Assembly: GCA_029582155.1 (NCBI GenBank)
Contig: CM055899.1
Coordinates: 75,703,074 to 75,767,073, forward strand
Source of the DNA: Panopea generosa
Taxonomy: Eukaryota > Mollusca > Bivalvia > Adapedonta > Hiatellidae
DNA: 64,000 nucleotides
Direction: 5' to 3'
The notes under the pieces are model-generated. The model saw nothing but the letters and a program-made list of their open reading frames with translations. It was not told the origin of the DNA and did not search any database. Numbering within the stretch: position 1 is the first letter of the stretch; every line of letters begins with the position of its first letter. This document shows positions 11,775 to 23,574 of this stretch, piece after piece. The translations under genes were made by a program, and so were the position numbers.

Positions 11775-12000
11775 GTTACTGTGGCGCCCAAGTCCAGTGG
11801 TCGTGTCATTGGATTAGTTTCCAGGGTCCCGGGTTTGATCCTCGGTTATGGCATTGATAAGTATTTCCCAGATGTCGAATAAATCGGTGTTGTACACCGC
11901 GCATGTGGGGTAAAAGAACCAGGGATGCTTCTGGAGTGTATTCTGAAACTTGCACTATCCTCCAAAAATCTTATATAAAAATAACAGTCACAATAAATAA
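11775..12000 (+). mobile_element. SINE-like element inside unit 1
   Basis: A tRNA-like head with box-B-like gggtttgatcctc is followed by a body containing tgtacaccgcgcatgt and gtaaaagaaccagggatgct. The second half resembles the 3' part of the SINE at 9021-9316 (aagaaccaggga, actatcctc..aaatct), so the two are probably related families. A copy is at about 15220-15440. Confidence 0.7.
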
Positions 12001-14295
12001 CAATTACGAAGAATATAATGCGCCCGCTTTGGGTTTGTACACTAACCGCTGGATTTGGAAGTTCTGGGAGCTACCTAAACTATTGCGCTCCCCGTTATAC
12101 TTGTAGTTAAGAACTAACTTACATGACGGTGGGAAGATTGTTGCGCCCAAGATATTAGATCTGTGTGTATCGGTTTGGCATTAGATTATTTCTGTTGAAA
12201 ATGCATATAATTGTCATAGTTTCTTTGTACATATGAGAACATTTGACACATTTTCATGAGTTCTGTAAAATTTTAATGACATTGGGTACTGCTTGATGAT
12301 TCCTGCATACGGGACAAGGATTTCCGCGTATTTAGTACCGGGTACGGAATTTTCAACATACACACCCTCTCTTAGATAAAAAAAGAAAGTAAAATCTTGA
12401 ATAATCGTATCGGTTATATTTTGGTACAATTATGGCAGTCAGGGAACTGTTGCATATTTAAAAAAATGTTAACAAATGTGCTTCAGAGAATGTGGTAGCA
12501 TTCAAACCAACTTAACTGGCATAAAGTATTTATTTTTTAACATTTTTTAACTAAGTTGATTCCGAAAGATTGATTAACAATCAACAGCTATTGAAAGGGA
12601 ATTGGTTCATACAATACTTAAACCATTATACAATAAGTGTACGTAAAATGAGAGTTTAACCTTTAAGTTTGCTTTCAAATTCAACGGAAAATTCAATAAC
12701 GTTCCAACAACATTTACACTATTTTAGCACGTGTTAATCAGTATCATTTTCAAAAAGAGTTTCTTTACTCTACATATTTTATCCTTCTGCATGTGAGTCG
12801 GATGCTCTACCACTAAACCACTGCTGTGGTATACGACTATTCAAAACTTGTCATCAACGGAAATTTAAATATCTATCATCTTTCAGAGATACAAGAGGAC
12901 ATACCAGAAGAAGAATCTGTTTTGATAAGAGAAAGTGATGATAGAGTAAAATGAGTGTTGCTAGAAAGATGAACAATAAATAACTTTCACCGGGATTCGA
13001 ACAAGAATCGCCTGAATAGTAATCCTCAACTGTATCTTGTTCACTACAAAAGAAAGTTACGATACCATTGGTATTAGAACGGATATAAAACCATCTTCTA
13101 TCTGAATTGCTTTTTGAGTCCGCGCTATGTTTATTGTATGAACCATTATAATCCGGACTGACTAAGGATAATCGGCGAAGATCCCCGAATATGTGGATAT
13201 GTTTAAACTTCACTAAACTGAATTTTAACATTTAATAAAGAGGCTTCATATTTGCCATGCTTAATTCTACTTTTAACAAGGGATCTCTGCGACGGATTGT
13301 TCAAATGTGCAGTCGACTAGTGACGGCCTGTCTCTCGCCGTTAAAGCCGTATGTTCGAGCCTCAATCAGTCCAAAAACTCCATCGGAGAAAGTATACGAT
13401 TTACTTGCGGAAGGAAAGTGGTTCTACTCAAATCTATCTTGAGGTCTTCGCCCACTAATAAAACTGGATATGCAATACATAATCAGCCATTTGTTGAAAA
13501 TGACGTTAAGCACAATTGAGGACCTCAGTGTAGCTTGAACTTAAATCAACCTTGGAGTTTAACGTAAAATAAAGAAACACACAACATTATCATTATTATT
13601 AATGTTTACTGTCATACTCGTATATCAGTAACTTATATCCTGTGTCTGTGTAATCTATTTTAAAAAATGTATGTTAGTTTAATAGGGTTAATGTTAATAG
13701 TTTCAATAAGAAAAAGTCACAAAAAATATATATTATTTAATTTTTTTTTCACCTTCGCTGCGGCTTGAACACACGACGTTCTGAGTGACAGTTAAAGGCG
13801 TAAGCCACTGCGCCACTTTGGAGCCTAATAATAAGACAACAGTTAACACCTTTTAAAGTTGTTGGATCATGAAAGGGGAGTCATTCTAGTTGACCGGAAA
13901 TGGAATTAATCCATACATTTGATATACGTTTTATGCTATGCAAATTGTTGTAACCGACTAAAATGTTTAGCTGGTGAGTATAAAATACCTCAAAATGTGT
14001 ATATAGCATTCATTTATATTTGGCGGTTTGCTAGTACAACAGAAACCTAGTTTCCAAATTGTCATTAAGTTAACCCATCTTGTGGGATGTGGTTGCCATG
14101 CAATTGCTACAATCGCCGGTCGTGGATGATTGAGCGTCCCTTTCACTGTCTTATCTCTATATTTCTTCTGTCTAATAAAGTAACAACCTTTTCTTGTGTT
14201 TGATGAAACCGATTTGGGACCATATTTTGGTAACTGGTTGTTCAAACACTGGCCTTATTTCAGTATTTTCTGCTAATTTTTTTCTTTCTTTATTT

Positions 14296-14578
14296 ACTGA
14301 GAGTCAATTTAGATGCCGACTGAGAGCCAAACAATGTACATGGAGATTGAGAGTCAAACAATATCGATATAGACGAAAAAGCTAACAAATGTAGATAGAG
14401 ACTTAGAGCCAAACAATATACACGGAGACTGAGAGACAAACAATGAACATGGAGACTGAGAGCCAAACTTTATAGATGTGGATGTAGACTGAGTGTCAAA
14501 CAATGTATATGGAGACTGAGAGTCAAACAATGTAGATGAAGACTGATAGCCAAACTCTGTAGATGTACACTGAGCATG
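14296..14578. repeat. 27-bp minisatellite, main block in unit 2
   Basis: About ten copies, against about 30 in unit 1, so the array has changed length since the segment duplicated. Confidence 0.92.
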
Positions 14579-14964
14579 TGGCATTGTTTGTCAAAGTATA
14601 ACGCAATGTAGTGTTTACTTAGATATAGTTATTGTCCAAAGAAAATGACGGCATCAATATATTTTTGCAGTTAGCTAGTACAGCAAAAATCCTCACTAAA
14701 TCTAGTGGAATGTTGTTGTTTTACAATTGCTACAATCGCCGGTCGTGGATGATTGAGCGCCTTTTACTTTTTTTCTCTATCTTTCATATGTCTGATAAAG
14801 TAACCTCATTTTCTTGTGTTTGAACAAACACGTTTGACTCCATATTAACTATGGAGTTCAAAGTTTGGCAACTGGTTATTCTAACACTCTATCTTTTAGT
14901 ATACTGGTCTGATTTCAGTATTTCCTGCTAAATTAAGTTTTCTTTATCCTAATTTTTTTTTATT

Positions 14965-15110
14965 GACCGAGAGCCAAACAATGTAGATGTAGACGAAAGA
15001 CCAAACAATGTAGATGGAGACGGCGAGCCAAACAATGTAGATGACGATTGATTGCCAAACAATGTGGATGTAGACTGAGAGCAAAACAATGTAGATGGAG
15101 ACTGAGAAAT
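14965..15110. repeat. 27-bp minisatellite, second block in unit 2
   Basis: About five copies of the 27-bp family. Confidence 0.88.
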
Positions 15111-16470
15111 AAATAACAGTGAAATAAATCAGTTAGTGGCCTGTTAAGCAAAATAGTAATAAATTGCTAAATTAGATTGATAACCGATATATTGTACTGA
15201 ATTGCACGACTATTGTTATTCTGGCGCCCAAGTCCAGTGGTCGTGTCATTGGATTAGTATTCCAGGGTCCCGGGTTTGATCCTCGGTTATGGCATTGATA
15301 CGTATTTCCCACATGTCACATAAATCGGTGTTGTACACCGCGCATGTTGGGTAAAAGAACAGGGATGCTTCTGGAGTATCTTCTGAATCTTGCACTATCC
15401 TCCAAAAATCTTATATAAAAATAACAGTCACCATAAATAACAATTACGAAAAATATAATGCGCCCTCTTTAGTTTTGTACACTAACCGCTGGATTTGGAA
15501 GTTCTGGGAGCTACCTAAACTATTGCGCTCCCCATTATACTTGTAGTTAAGAACTAACTTACATGACGGTGGGAAGATTGTTGCGCCCAAGAAATTAGAT
15601 CTGTATAAATCGGTTTGGCATTAGATTATTTCTGTTGAAAAACAGCTTTTGTAAGGGAATTGGGTCATACAATACTTAAACCATATACAATAATTGTACG
15701 AAAAAATAAGAGTTTAACCTTTAAGTTTGCTTTCAAATTCAACGGAAAATTCAATAACGTTCCAACAACATCTTCACTATTTTAGCACGTGTTAATCAGT
15801 ATCATTTTCAAAAAGAGTTTCTTTACTCTACATATTTTCTCCTTCTGCATGTGAGTAGGATGCTCTACCACTAAACCACTGCTGTGGTATTCGACTATTC
15901 AAAACTTGTCATCAACGGAAATTTAAATATCCATCATCTTTCAGAGATACAAGAGGACATACCAGAAGAAGAATCTGTTTTGATATGAGAAAGTGATGAT
16001 AGAGTAAAATGAGTGTTGCTAGAAAGATGAACAATAAATAACTTTCACCGGGATTCGAACAAGAATCGCCTGAATAGTAATCCTCAACTGTATCTTGTTC
16101 ACTACAAAAGAAAGTTACGATACCATTGGTATTAGAACGGATATAAAACCATCTTTTATCTGAATTGCTTTTTGAGTCCGCGCTATGTTTATTGTATGAA
16201 CCATTATAAAAAGAATAATAGAATAATTATCAATAAAAAAATGCATTAAAAGAGTAATATGTACGGAAAAAAGCTCCAAGATGACGGCAATTTAATCCGG
16301 ACTGACTATGGATAATCGGCGAAAATCCCCGAATTAAACTTCACTAAACTGAATTTTTACATTTAATAAAGAGGCATCATATTTGCCATGCTTAATTCTA
16401 CTTTTAACAAAGGATCTCTGCGACGGATTGTTCAAAGGAGCAGTCGACTAGTGATGGCCTATCTCTCGCC

Positions 16471-16725
16471 GTAAAAGCCGTAGGTTCGAGCCTCAATCAG
16501 TCCAAAAAACTCCATCGGAGAAAGTATACGATTTACTTGCGGAAGGAAAGTGGTTCTACTCAAATCTATCTTGAGGTCTTCGCCCACTAATAAAACTGGA
16601 TATGCAATACATAATCAGCCATTTGTTGAAAATGACGTTAAGCAAAATTGAGGACCTCAGTGTAGATTGAACTTAAATCAACCTTGGAGTTTAACATAAA
16701 ATAAAGAAACACACAACATTATCAC
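16471..16725. repeat. tandem segmental duplication, partial unit 3
   Basis: The first 250 bp of the unit are repeated a third time. Similarity stops abruptly after acacacaacattatcac at about 16725. Confidence 0.9.
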
Positions 16726-18175
16726 TAGTCTGATGTTACAACTCGAAGGAGAATGAGCTGCAAGAAGACTTTGCATAATTAATTAATTAATTAATATTAT
16801 ATATTGCGACTTTGGACCGAGTGTCACAAGTGAATGAGGGGCCACTCAGAAGTGCAGTTTTAAACTCAGAATTGCAGAACCCGCTGAAACTTGTGAACAG
16901 TGCTATATCGGGTCGCAGTCTGTTTTGCGCTATTGGTTGTTTCAAACAGGTGATGAGACAGGATTGAAACACTGCTGCAGGATTAGTTTTAGTAAAACAC
17001 AGTCCAGGGCAAGGGTTTGACACTCAAGTTTGAGACTTTAGTGATCCGGGTTTCGAGTTGGGAGCGCTGAAGGACTTGTTTTACTTGGTTAAAATACAGT
17101 CCTGAGCATTTGTTTGGAGTGCTGCAGAACTAGTTTTATTTATAAATATACATGTTGAGAGAACTTGTGACCAGACCATTTTGCCTTAAATTGTATTTGA
17201 CTTATATGCATGATATATATTGTAATATGTGTTTATATGGCAATAAATATGTTTAAACTAGTTCTGTGCATGGTGGTTTATGTAGTGTTCGAAACGTTAG
17301 TTTGAATCCTTTGTGATTTGGTTTTATATTCATTAGTTAATTTTACGTGATTATTCTGTAAGGCACGAATCATGTGTTCAATCATTTCTCATCCAATCAT
17401 AAAGCAAAGATGCTTGGGAAAAAATATTTCACCATTTATCTTGAATCAAATGGCAAGTAGCCAAAGGAAAAGTCATATATGCATTGCATGTATTAGTATT
17501 TGTGTACATAATCCGCTTGGTGCATTGATACACATTCTAATTAGTCATCAATTAATAATTAGTAATAGATAAAGTGTCATCAACAGAATGATAAATAACG
17601 ATAATCGTTTAAATAAGTACACAATAAAAGTGACATATCTGCTGTTAATAAGTCACTGATAATAAGCACCGTCGCGGTACGCTAAGTTTGAAATATTGAC
17701 AACTGGCCGACTGACTATATCTAAAATCTCGATCCAGATTCTCGTGCCATCCGCGATATTACGAGATTTTAATGAGGAACATCCGGTCTAAATCTAAGAA
17801 AATCTCATTTGGTAAGGAAAATAGTTAATTAACTTGTGTTTATCCCGCTTCAAACGCATGTTTACCATAGTTTAATGAAAATCCAATTTAAACAGAGTTT
17901 TACGTTCTTATTAAATCGGAAACTAAGTTGGGAATGAGCTTATTATGGATGCCTACTGAGTTGCAACAAAATTTGTTTTTCGTAAATTTGGGTCGAATAA
18001 AAAATAAACACTCGTTCTGGTAAAAAATGTTATTTAAAAAACGTACTTTTTTACTTATTTCTAAATTGGATATAGCTTAATGTTTTGCACTCATTCAATA
18101 TAAGGGAATACATTAGATCTATTTGGTATTGGAGAAAGAAAACTTGTATTCTCAAGTAATATGTTCTCGAGCTAT
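16726..18175. other. no gene seen
   Basis: Contains an AATT run at 16779-16796. A stretch at 16800-17270 has recurring phrases (ctgcag.a.tagtttta, aaacacagtcc) and AATAAA-like words; it may be a repeat fragment. No exon is supported. Confidence 0.5.
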
Positions 18176-19512
18176 ACCAGTTCTCGAGCTAGTATGGAAT
18201 CGCATACTTTTTCACAAATATGACGCGTTTTGAAAGAAGGAAACGGCAGCATTTGTTTACAGAAGTTTTATTACAGTTTTATTGATAAAACCAGTCATAT
18301 GTAAAATGTTCAGAATAAAGGTGAGTTATTTTTTAGTATTAATTAAATGATTATATTTATCTATAATTCCTTATAGTATCCTCGCAGTTCCATGGTTCGA
18401 TATGCTAACGTCCAAATTCAAAACATTAAATGAGTTCAGTTATTTCACAAGAAAATTTCTACTTTCATGTTTGAATAATTTCACCTCCCTCTAAAAAAGT
18501 GTTCCAACTAATAATATTCACTAAAGAGACCATGTAAAATCAGTCAAAAACATACATGAAAATAAATATAGCAGTCTAAATACACAACCTCAAATCTAGG
18601 ATATGACGTCAGAGCAGACGGCCACTTTAATCACATGACTTAAAAAGTCGAACACATTCAATACTGTTCATATTCTTTCAGAGTAGAAAAGGAAAAGTTG
18701 TCAAAAATGTCACGAAGAAGATGGGTGGAAACCGCGGTTGGTGGATGAGCTTTGGAAGGAGATACTGAAAACAAGTTGAAAACAAACCTAGCTGAAAGTA
18801 ACAAAAGGAAAATGTCAACTAGCAAAGTTGTTATTAAAAAACAAAAAAAATATCAGCCTACTGCAAAAGGAGAAAAAATATCAAAATGTAGTAAAAAAAT
18901 AAAATACCAGCCTTGTGCAAAACAAAAGAACATTGCCATAAGATCCCATTCTCCTCAGCCATGCCAATCTTGCATAAATTTGCTTCTAGATTCAGAAGAA
19001 AGTTCAGAAAATGAGACAGAGTCTGAAATGCCAGCTGAGAGCAAGTGCTGCAAATGCAAAATTTTTTTTTGTCTTGGGATGGTAACCAAATATTTTCCGT
19101 TGTCAACTGGGTTCAGTGTCCGAACAATGACTGCTTGCACTGGGTGCACTTGAAGTACTATTTCTCCTCTGCGTGTTGCAAGAAAGGACCCATTCTTTGT
19201 TTGTGATTGTTGTTTAAATGTGTAAAAAAAACATTACTGCAGTAGTAGTAACTGTTAACACTAAAATGGTGTATTAAGTTTATATTTAAAATGTTGCAGT
19301 TTTTACCCTGTTACTGACAATGTATAAACTTTTGTTTATATATAACATGCCGTTAAAAACAAGAAAAAAGTGCCATAAATAAAATCTTTACTTTATTTTG
19401 TATTGCTGCTTCATTTTTTCATACCCCTTAATAGCCACCATACCGCAATTTCGGCGGTGATTCCTGAAATGACGTCAGTTGTCTCCTTTTTGCAAATAGC
19501 TCGAGAACTGGT
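18176..19512. mobile_element. short element bounded by 16-bp inverted repeats
   Basis: accagttctcgagcta at 18176-18191 is exactly inverted at 19497-19512. Inside are a broken gene and an AATAAA signal near 19377. I cannot see a clean target-site duplication. Superfamily is undetermined. Confidence 0.55.
18306..19203 (+). pseudogene. broken gene with a C-terminal zinc-finger-like pattern
   Basis: I do not recognise a full family. A possible first exon (MFRIK, 18306-18320) ends at a good donor (gtgagt). An acceptor (ttctttcag) ends at 18681. The following sequence is coding-like, but a stop at 18746-18748 or a frame change interrupts it. Then comes a long Lys-rich frame from 18752, with an acidic Ser/Glu stretch and CCKCK. 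At a run of nine T (19062-19070) the frame shifts again. The continuation reads NWVQCPNNDCLHWVH, then a CC pair, giving a Cx2C...Wx2CPx3Cx2WxH arrangement. That resembles PHD-like tails found on some pogo-type and other transposases. With two or more disruptions I treat it as dead. Confidence 0.5.
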
Positions 19513-20370
19513 TACGTCATGTAAAGATGTGTATTTTTTACCTCCATCTTTCTTTCTCTATGTCAACAAGTAAAACGAATGCAATGCAAGGTTTTGCATT
19601 TGAATAGGGATGTATTCGTGTAATGTTCGCACACCAAACAAACATGTAAGGTATGTGAATGCTTTTGATATCATGATGATCACTTAAGCTATCAGGAACT
19701 GGTAACGCCAGGGTAACAAATTCCATTTTATGTACCATAGTTGCTTTTCATTTTAATTATGCCAAAAAACAGAAGAACAAGTAGTTTGATGGTGTTACCG
19801 GTTTCCGAACACTGAAGAATTGCTGCTAAATATTTCAATGCAAAATGGATATTGACATCAAGTGCTTGTTTTAATAACTATCAAATTATTATTTTCTACC
19901 AAAAAGATAACAAATACATGTCCATTGACTACACAATTTACGTTAGATCACAGTGACTGAATATAACTCAAACAAAATGAGCACATGACAGGATGATGCA
20001 ATATGTCAAATTAAAATGACTTGAGGCTGTAAAAGTGCAAATACATGTAAATGAAAGCAGATAAAACTGCGCTTACCTTTCATATGAATAAATTTTTCTC
20101 AGTCAATGGGTTTATTCCAAAACAATATCAATTTACTGAATAGCATGAAGTTTTTTAATTTTTCTAATTTTATTTTTTTAGAAATATCATAGTAACTAAA
20201 TAAAAACACTGAATTTAAAAAAATATATATATCTTGTTTTAATTGTATACTTTATTAATGCATCATTATATATCCACCTCTTCCTATCAACTTCTTATAA
20301 CAAACCTTTAACTGTTTAACATATTTTTATTCTACATTTAACATGTGGCCCTGTGCTAATTTCAAACTCA
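19513..20370. other. no gene seen
   Basis: AT-rich spacer with poly-A/T stretches and no recognisable exon or repeat boundary. Confidence 0.5.
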
Positions 20371-20373
20371 TTT

Positions 20374-21343
20374 TTAGCTCACCTGAGCCAAAAGCTCACA
20401 GGTGAGCTTTTGTGATCACCTGGTGTCCGTCGTTCATTGTTCCCTTTAAGCTTTTAACAACTTCTCCTCTGAAACTGGGCCTTTTTTTATATGATTTTAC
20501 AGAAATGTTCCTTGGGTGACCCTCTACCAAGTTTGTTCAAGCCATCTTGATTCTTATTTTTGCTTTTATTATACAATATTATACCAGATATAAGTTTTAA
20601 AAGATAATTCATCATAAAAAGATGAATGATACATTTTTGATCAATGATTGAAATATTATTCATATATCAATAACCATTTTAAAATAGGTGTTTTTCTAAA
20701 TATAAAAGTCAGAGTTTGTATGGTTCAGACAGGGATGGTTTACTGCTTCATAATAAAGCAATACCATATTTTTAGCTAGTTTCATAACAGCAAGAAGTCT
20801 GCTTGAGATTTTCAGTGTCAAAGTGTACTTGAAATCTTGGAGGAGTAGCTTAATTGTTTTTGGGGGAGAGTGCACTGCAACAAAGATTCTTTCAAGCGAT
20901 ATACTTTGGGAAGGTTTGTGTTTGAAACTCATAGGAATATTTATTGTGCTGGGACTGCTGATTGTTTCATGCAAAATAGTTTAGTCTGATGCTTTAGTTT
21001 GAAACCGTTCTCAAACATAACAGGTTAGTTTTGTGCTGGAACTGGATTTTTATTTTAGTTTCAAGACTTAGCATCTATAGTAAAAACTTCAAAAGCCTTC
21101 TTGTCAGAATCTACTGACCTGATTTTGATTTTTGGAATTTCACTGACATTTACCATGGGTGAACCTCTACCAATTTTGAACTCTTCTACGTATCTGTTAC
21201 ATCTTCAAAACAAATAAAAATTTTAACTACTTGATATCTCGTCTTTCTAGAACTTTGAGCGTACATGTATTATAATCTACTTACGTTGGGTGACTCAAGG
21301 TCAGTCAGGTGAGCGATAAAGGGCCATCTTGGCCCTCTTGTTA
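20374..21343. mobile_element. non-coding hairpin-headed element (gctcacctgagc type)
   Basis: It begins ttttagctcacctgagcc. A hairpin follows (agctcacctgagc... / ...ggtgagct) and then gtccgtcgttcatt. It ends with the hairpin gggccatcttggccc followed by tcttgtt. I know these termini from abundant repeats of bivalve genomes. There is no open frame of note inside. Confidence 0.8.
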
Positions 21344-21990
21344 AAAAAAAACATCTTTCAGGAGGTCACTCATTTGGAACCTCTATAATTTCTGACACGC
21401 ACAAGCAAAATATTTTTACAACTTTTGACCTTGACCTGTATTGCGTCAGTTTTCAGCAGTCGTGTTTGAAATCGATATTTGTAAACAAACCTAGCATTTG
21501 TCAAGGTTTGATTTAAACTGAAAAATGGACATGGTGAGAAATACATTGTTTCAGCTCTGTAGCATAAAATGACTTTCTTACTTGTATCTGAAGCATTATC
21601 TTTTATATTTTTCATTGCATTCAATGACCATGTGGATACTGTTTGTAAATATTGCGCAATTGTGCAAGAAGTGAAATACGCATGCGTGATATCTGTAATT
21701 CTGGGAAGTGATCGAGTTCAGGTGATGCTTGAAAACAGTTTATGGCACCATACCAGCTCATTAGTGGTGTATGAAACATGTCCTGCAATCAGCAACCCTG
21801 TTTTACAATCATCATTAGTTTTCATCTTGCTGAAATATTTAATTGCATAAATCTAAATATGCTTTCAGAGCAAATTAACTTGTATTAAGCAACAATCTGT
21901 CTTTAAAGGTCACATTTGCTCCTTCCCTTGACTGGCTTTAAGACAGGTTTGATTTTATGTGGAATTGTTTCACAATCAATGTAAAACAAG

Positions 21991-22888
21991 TAGGGCTGTG
22001 TATTACCAGGACACTTCCAATACGATACATACCACGATACAGGTAGGGCGATATGCGATACAATATGCTGCTTAACATTAAAAAACACTCTTACTTCTGC
22101 TTTTGAGTTCTCACTGATATGAAACTTTGATGTGTTGTTTTGGAAGATTACAATATGACTATTGCAATTTAAGACATCAATAACAGAAAGCATTGACTAT
22201 TTTTAATAGAAATATATGTTCATAAATTGTCTCATATTTCACAAATCCTCAAAATAAATATTAATAAATTCACATAAATATTTAGAATAAAGATATATAA
22301 TGTATTTTTAAATAGTTTTTAATAACAGAACAAACTCTGAATCATTTTCATACCAGAAATATTGCTGACCATGGCAAGTTTTCTGCAAGAGACTAGTATC
22401 TCTTGGATTCACCAAACCAGATGATTAGAACAAATTGAGTGCTTCAATGATGCACATTTGTTATAGCAAAAGTTTGATATAAATAGTTCTAATGACAACA
22501 AATCATGGAGTTCATGTGTTGGGACACAGGCCTGTGTGTAAGCCCCACCTAGTGGTTACACAGCGCATAATTATAATTTTGTATTTTGTCGTTAACCCAG
22601 AACAGTTTATTGTTTGTTTTCATTTGTTTCCGATTTCCTTTGGTCCTTTTAGTTTTATGTGCAAATTAAAGTTTAAATTTAGTATTCGTATACACATATT
22701 GAAAAAGTCAGTCTCTTGATATTGGAATGGATTTGATGCTGTTTTAAGGCTTTATTTCAAAGGGTATTGAATTACCGTATGCATAACCTGTATCGGTATG
22801 GCCGATACTGACCCTGCCTATACAATATGCATACTGCTCAGAAACGAACCGCAGTAAACCGGTATACAGGTATATCGGAACAGCCCTT
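21991..22888. mobile_element. hAT-like non-autonomous element (CGATACA type)
   Basis: It starts tagggctgtgtattacc and ends ggaacagccctt, which are imperfect inverted repeats. Just inside both ends are repeats of the cgatac motif (left 22023-22060, right 22790-22810 inverted). This matches a common hAT MITE style with taggg.tgt ends. The flanking 8 bases (aaaacaag / aaagcagt) are only a degenerate duplication. No transposase is visible. Confidence 0.65.
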
Positions 22889-23527
22889 AAAGCAGTTGTT
22901 TAATTCTTCACAGTTTTTTTATATTTTATGAAAGCCTATAATTATAGTCTTAAAAAGTTATTCCACTGATTGAAGCAAGCTATTATTGTAGTGAAAGGTA
23001 AACCAAATGAACATCTGTGATACATTAATACAACGAACAAACAAATCCGATCAATCAGTACTTTATAAGAGAGTACGAAAGATGGTACAACAGTTAATAA
23101 ATTGTGAAAGATATACCAGCTAGACAATTACTGGTAATTGAGAAAAGAGTAAAAAAACACTAAATAAAAAACGTTTTTTTCCAAAATTTGTAAGAAAACA
23201 AAATCTAATCCAAACTGGTAAAAATTGATGATTGGTTTTACCCAATGAAATCTGAGCATCACAAGTTAAACTTTATAACATAACAATCAATATTCAAAGT
23301 AGATGTATCACAAAGCTGTAATAATAGGCTAAAATCTAAACAAGATGTTGATATAATGTACTTCATTTCTTCTAGGTTAATAGTTCTAGGCATATAGCTG
23401 TATGACCTCCTTCCTGAACACAGACCTTCAGTGGCAAGCATATTTCTGAAAGAACTATGAAGATGGTGTCCCTATCTAGATTAGTTTTAGAAGTGAAATA
23501 ACAATTTAACTGATTGCATTCATCACC

Positions 23528-23574
23528 ATGGCAACTGCTGGAGCAAAGACAAGAAGGAATGAAGAGGAAGCCAG
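23528..23574 (+). CDS. CUEDC1: CUEDC1 coding exon 1
   Basis: Encodes MATAGAKTRRNEEEA plus two bases of Arg16. The donor gtaggt follows, and phase 2 matches the next exon. The sequence ttagttttag ending at 23490 could be a 5' UTR splice acceptor, or transcription may start nearby. Confidence 0.8.

Larger units (their letters stand above)
9320..13332. repeat. tandem segmental duplication, unit 1 (about 4.0 kb)
   Basis: The sequence from about 9325 repeats at about 13345 and again at about 16485. Within a unit, in order: a SINE-A-like head with ggttctactcaaatctatct, a minus-strand tRNA-like segment (9745-9810), a 27-bp minisatellite, a SINE-like segment (11780-12000) and a minus-strand tRNA-like segment (12985-13050). 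Unit 1 is longer than unit 2 because of a longer minisatellite and an extra segment at about 12196-12585. No protein-coding gene is visible. Confidence 0.92.
13333..16470. repeat. tandem segmental duplication, unit 2 (about 3.1 kb)
   Basis: This aligns with unit 1 throughout, apart from three changes: a shorter minisatellite, loss of the 12196-12585 segment, and a gain of about 80 bp at 16207-16290. Sequence agreement is high, so the duplication is fairly recent. Confidence 0.92.

Noticed and set aside
13257-13519. Two overlapping 60-70 codon plus-strand frames
   Set aside because: They lie inside the SINE-A-like head of the duplicated unit.
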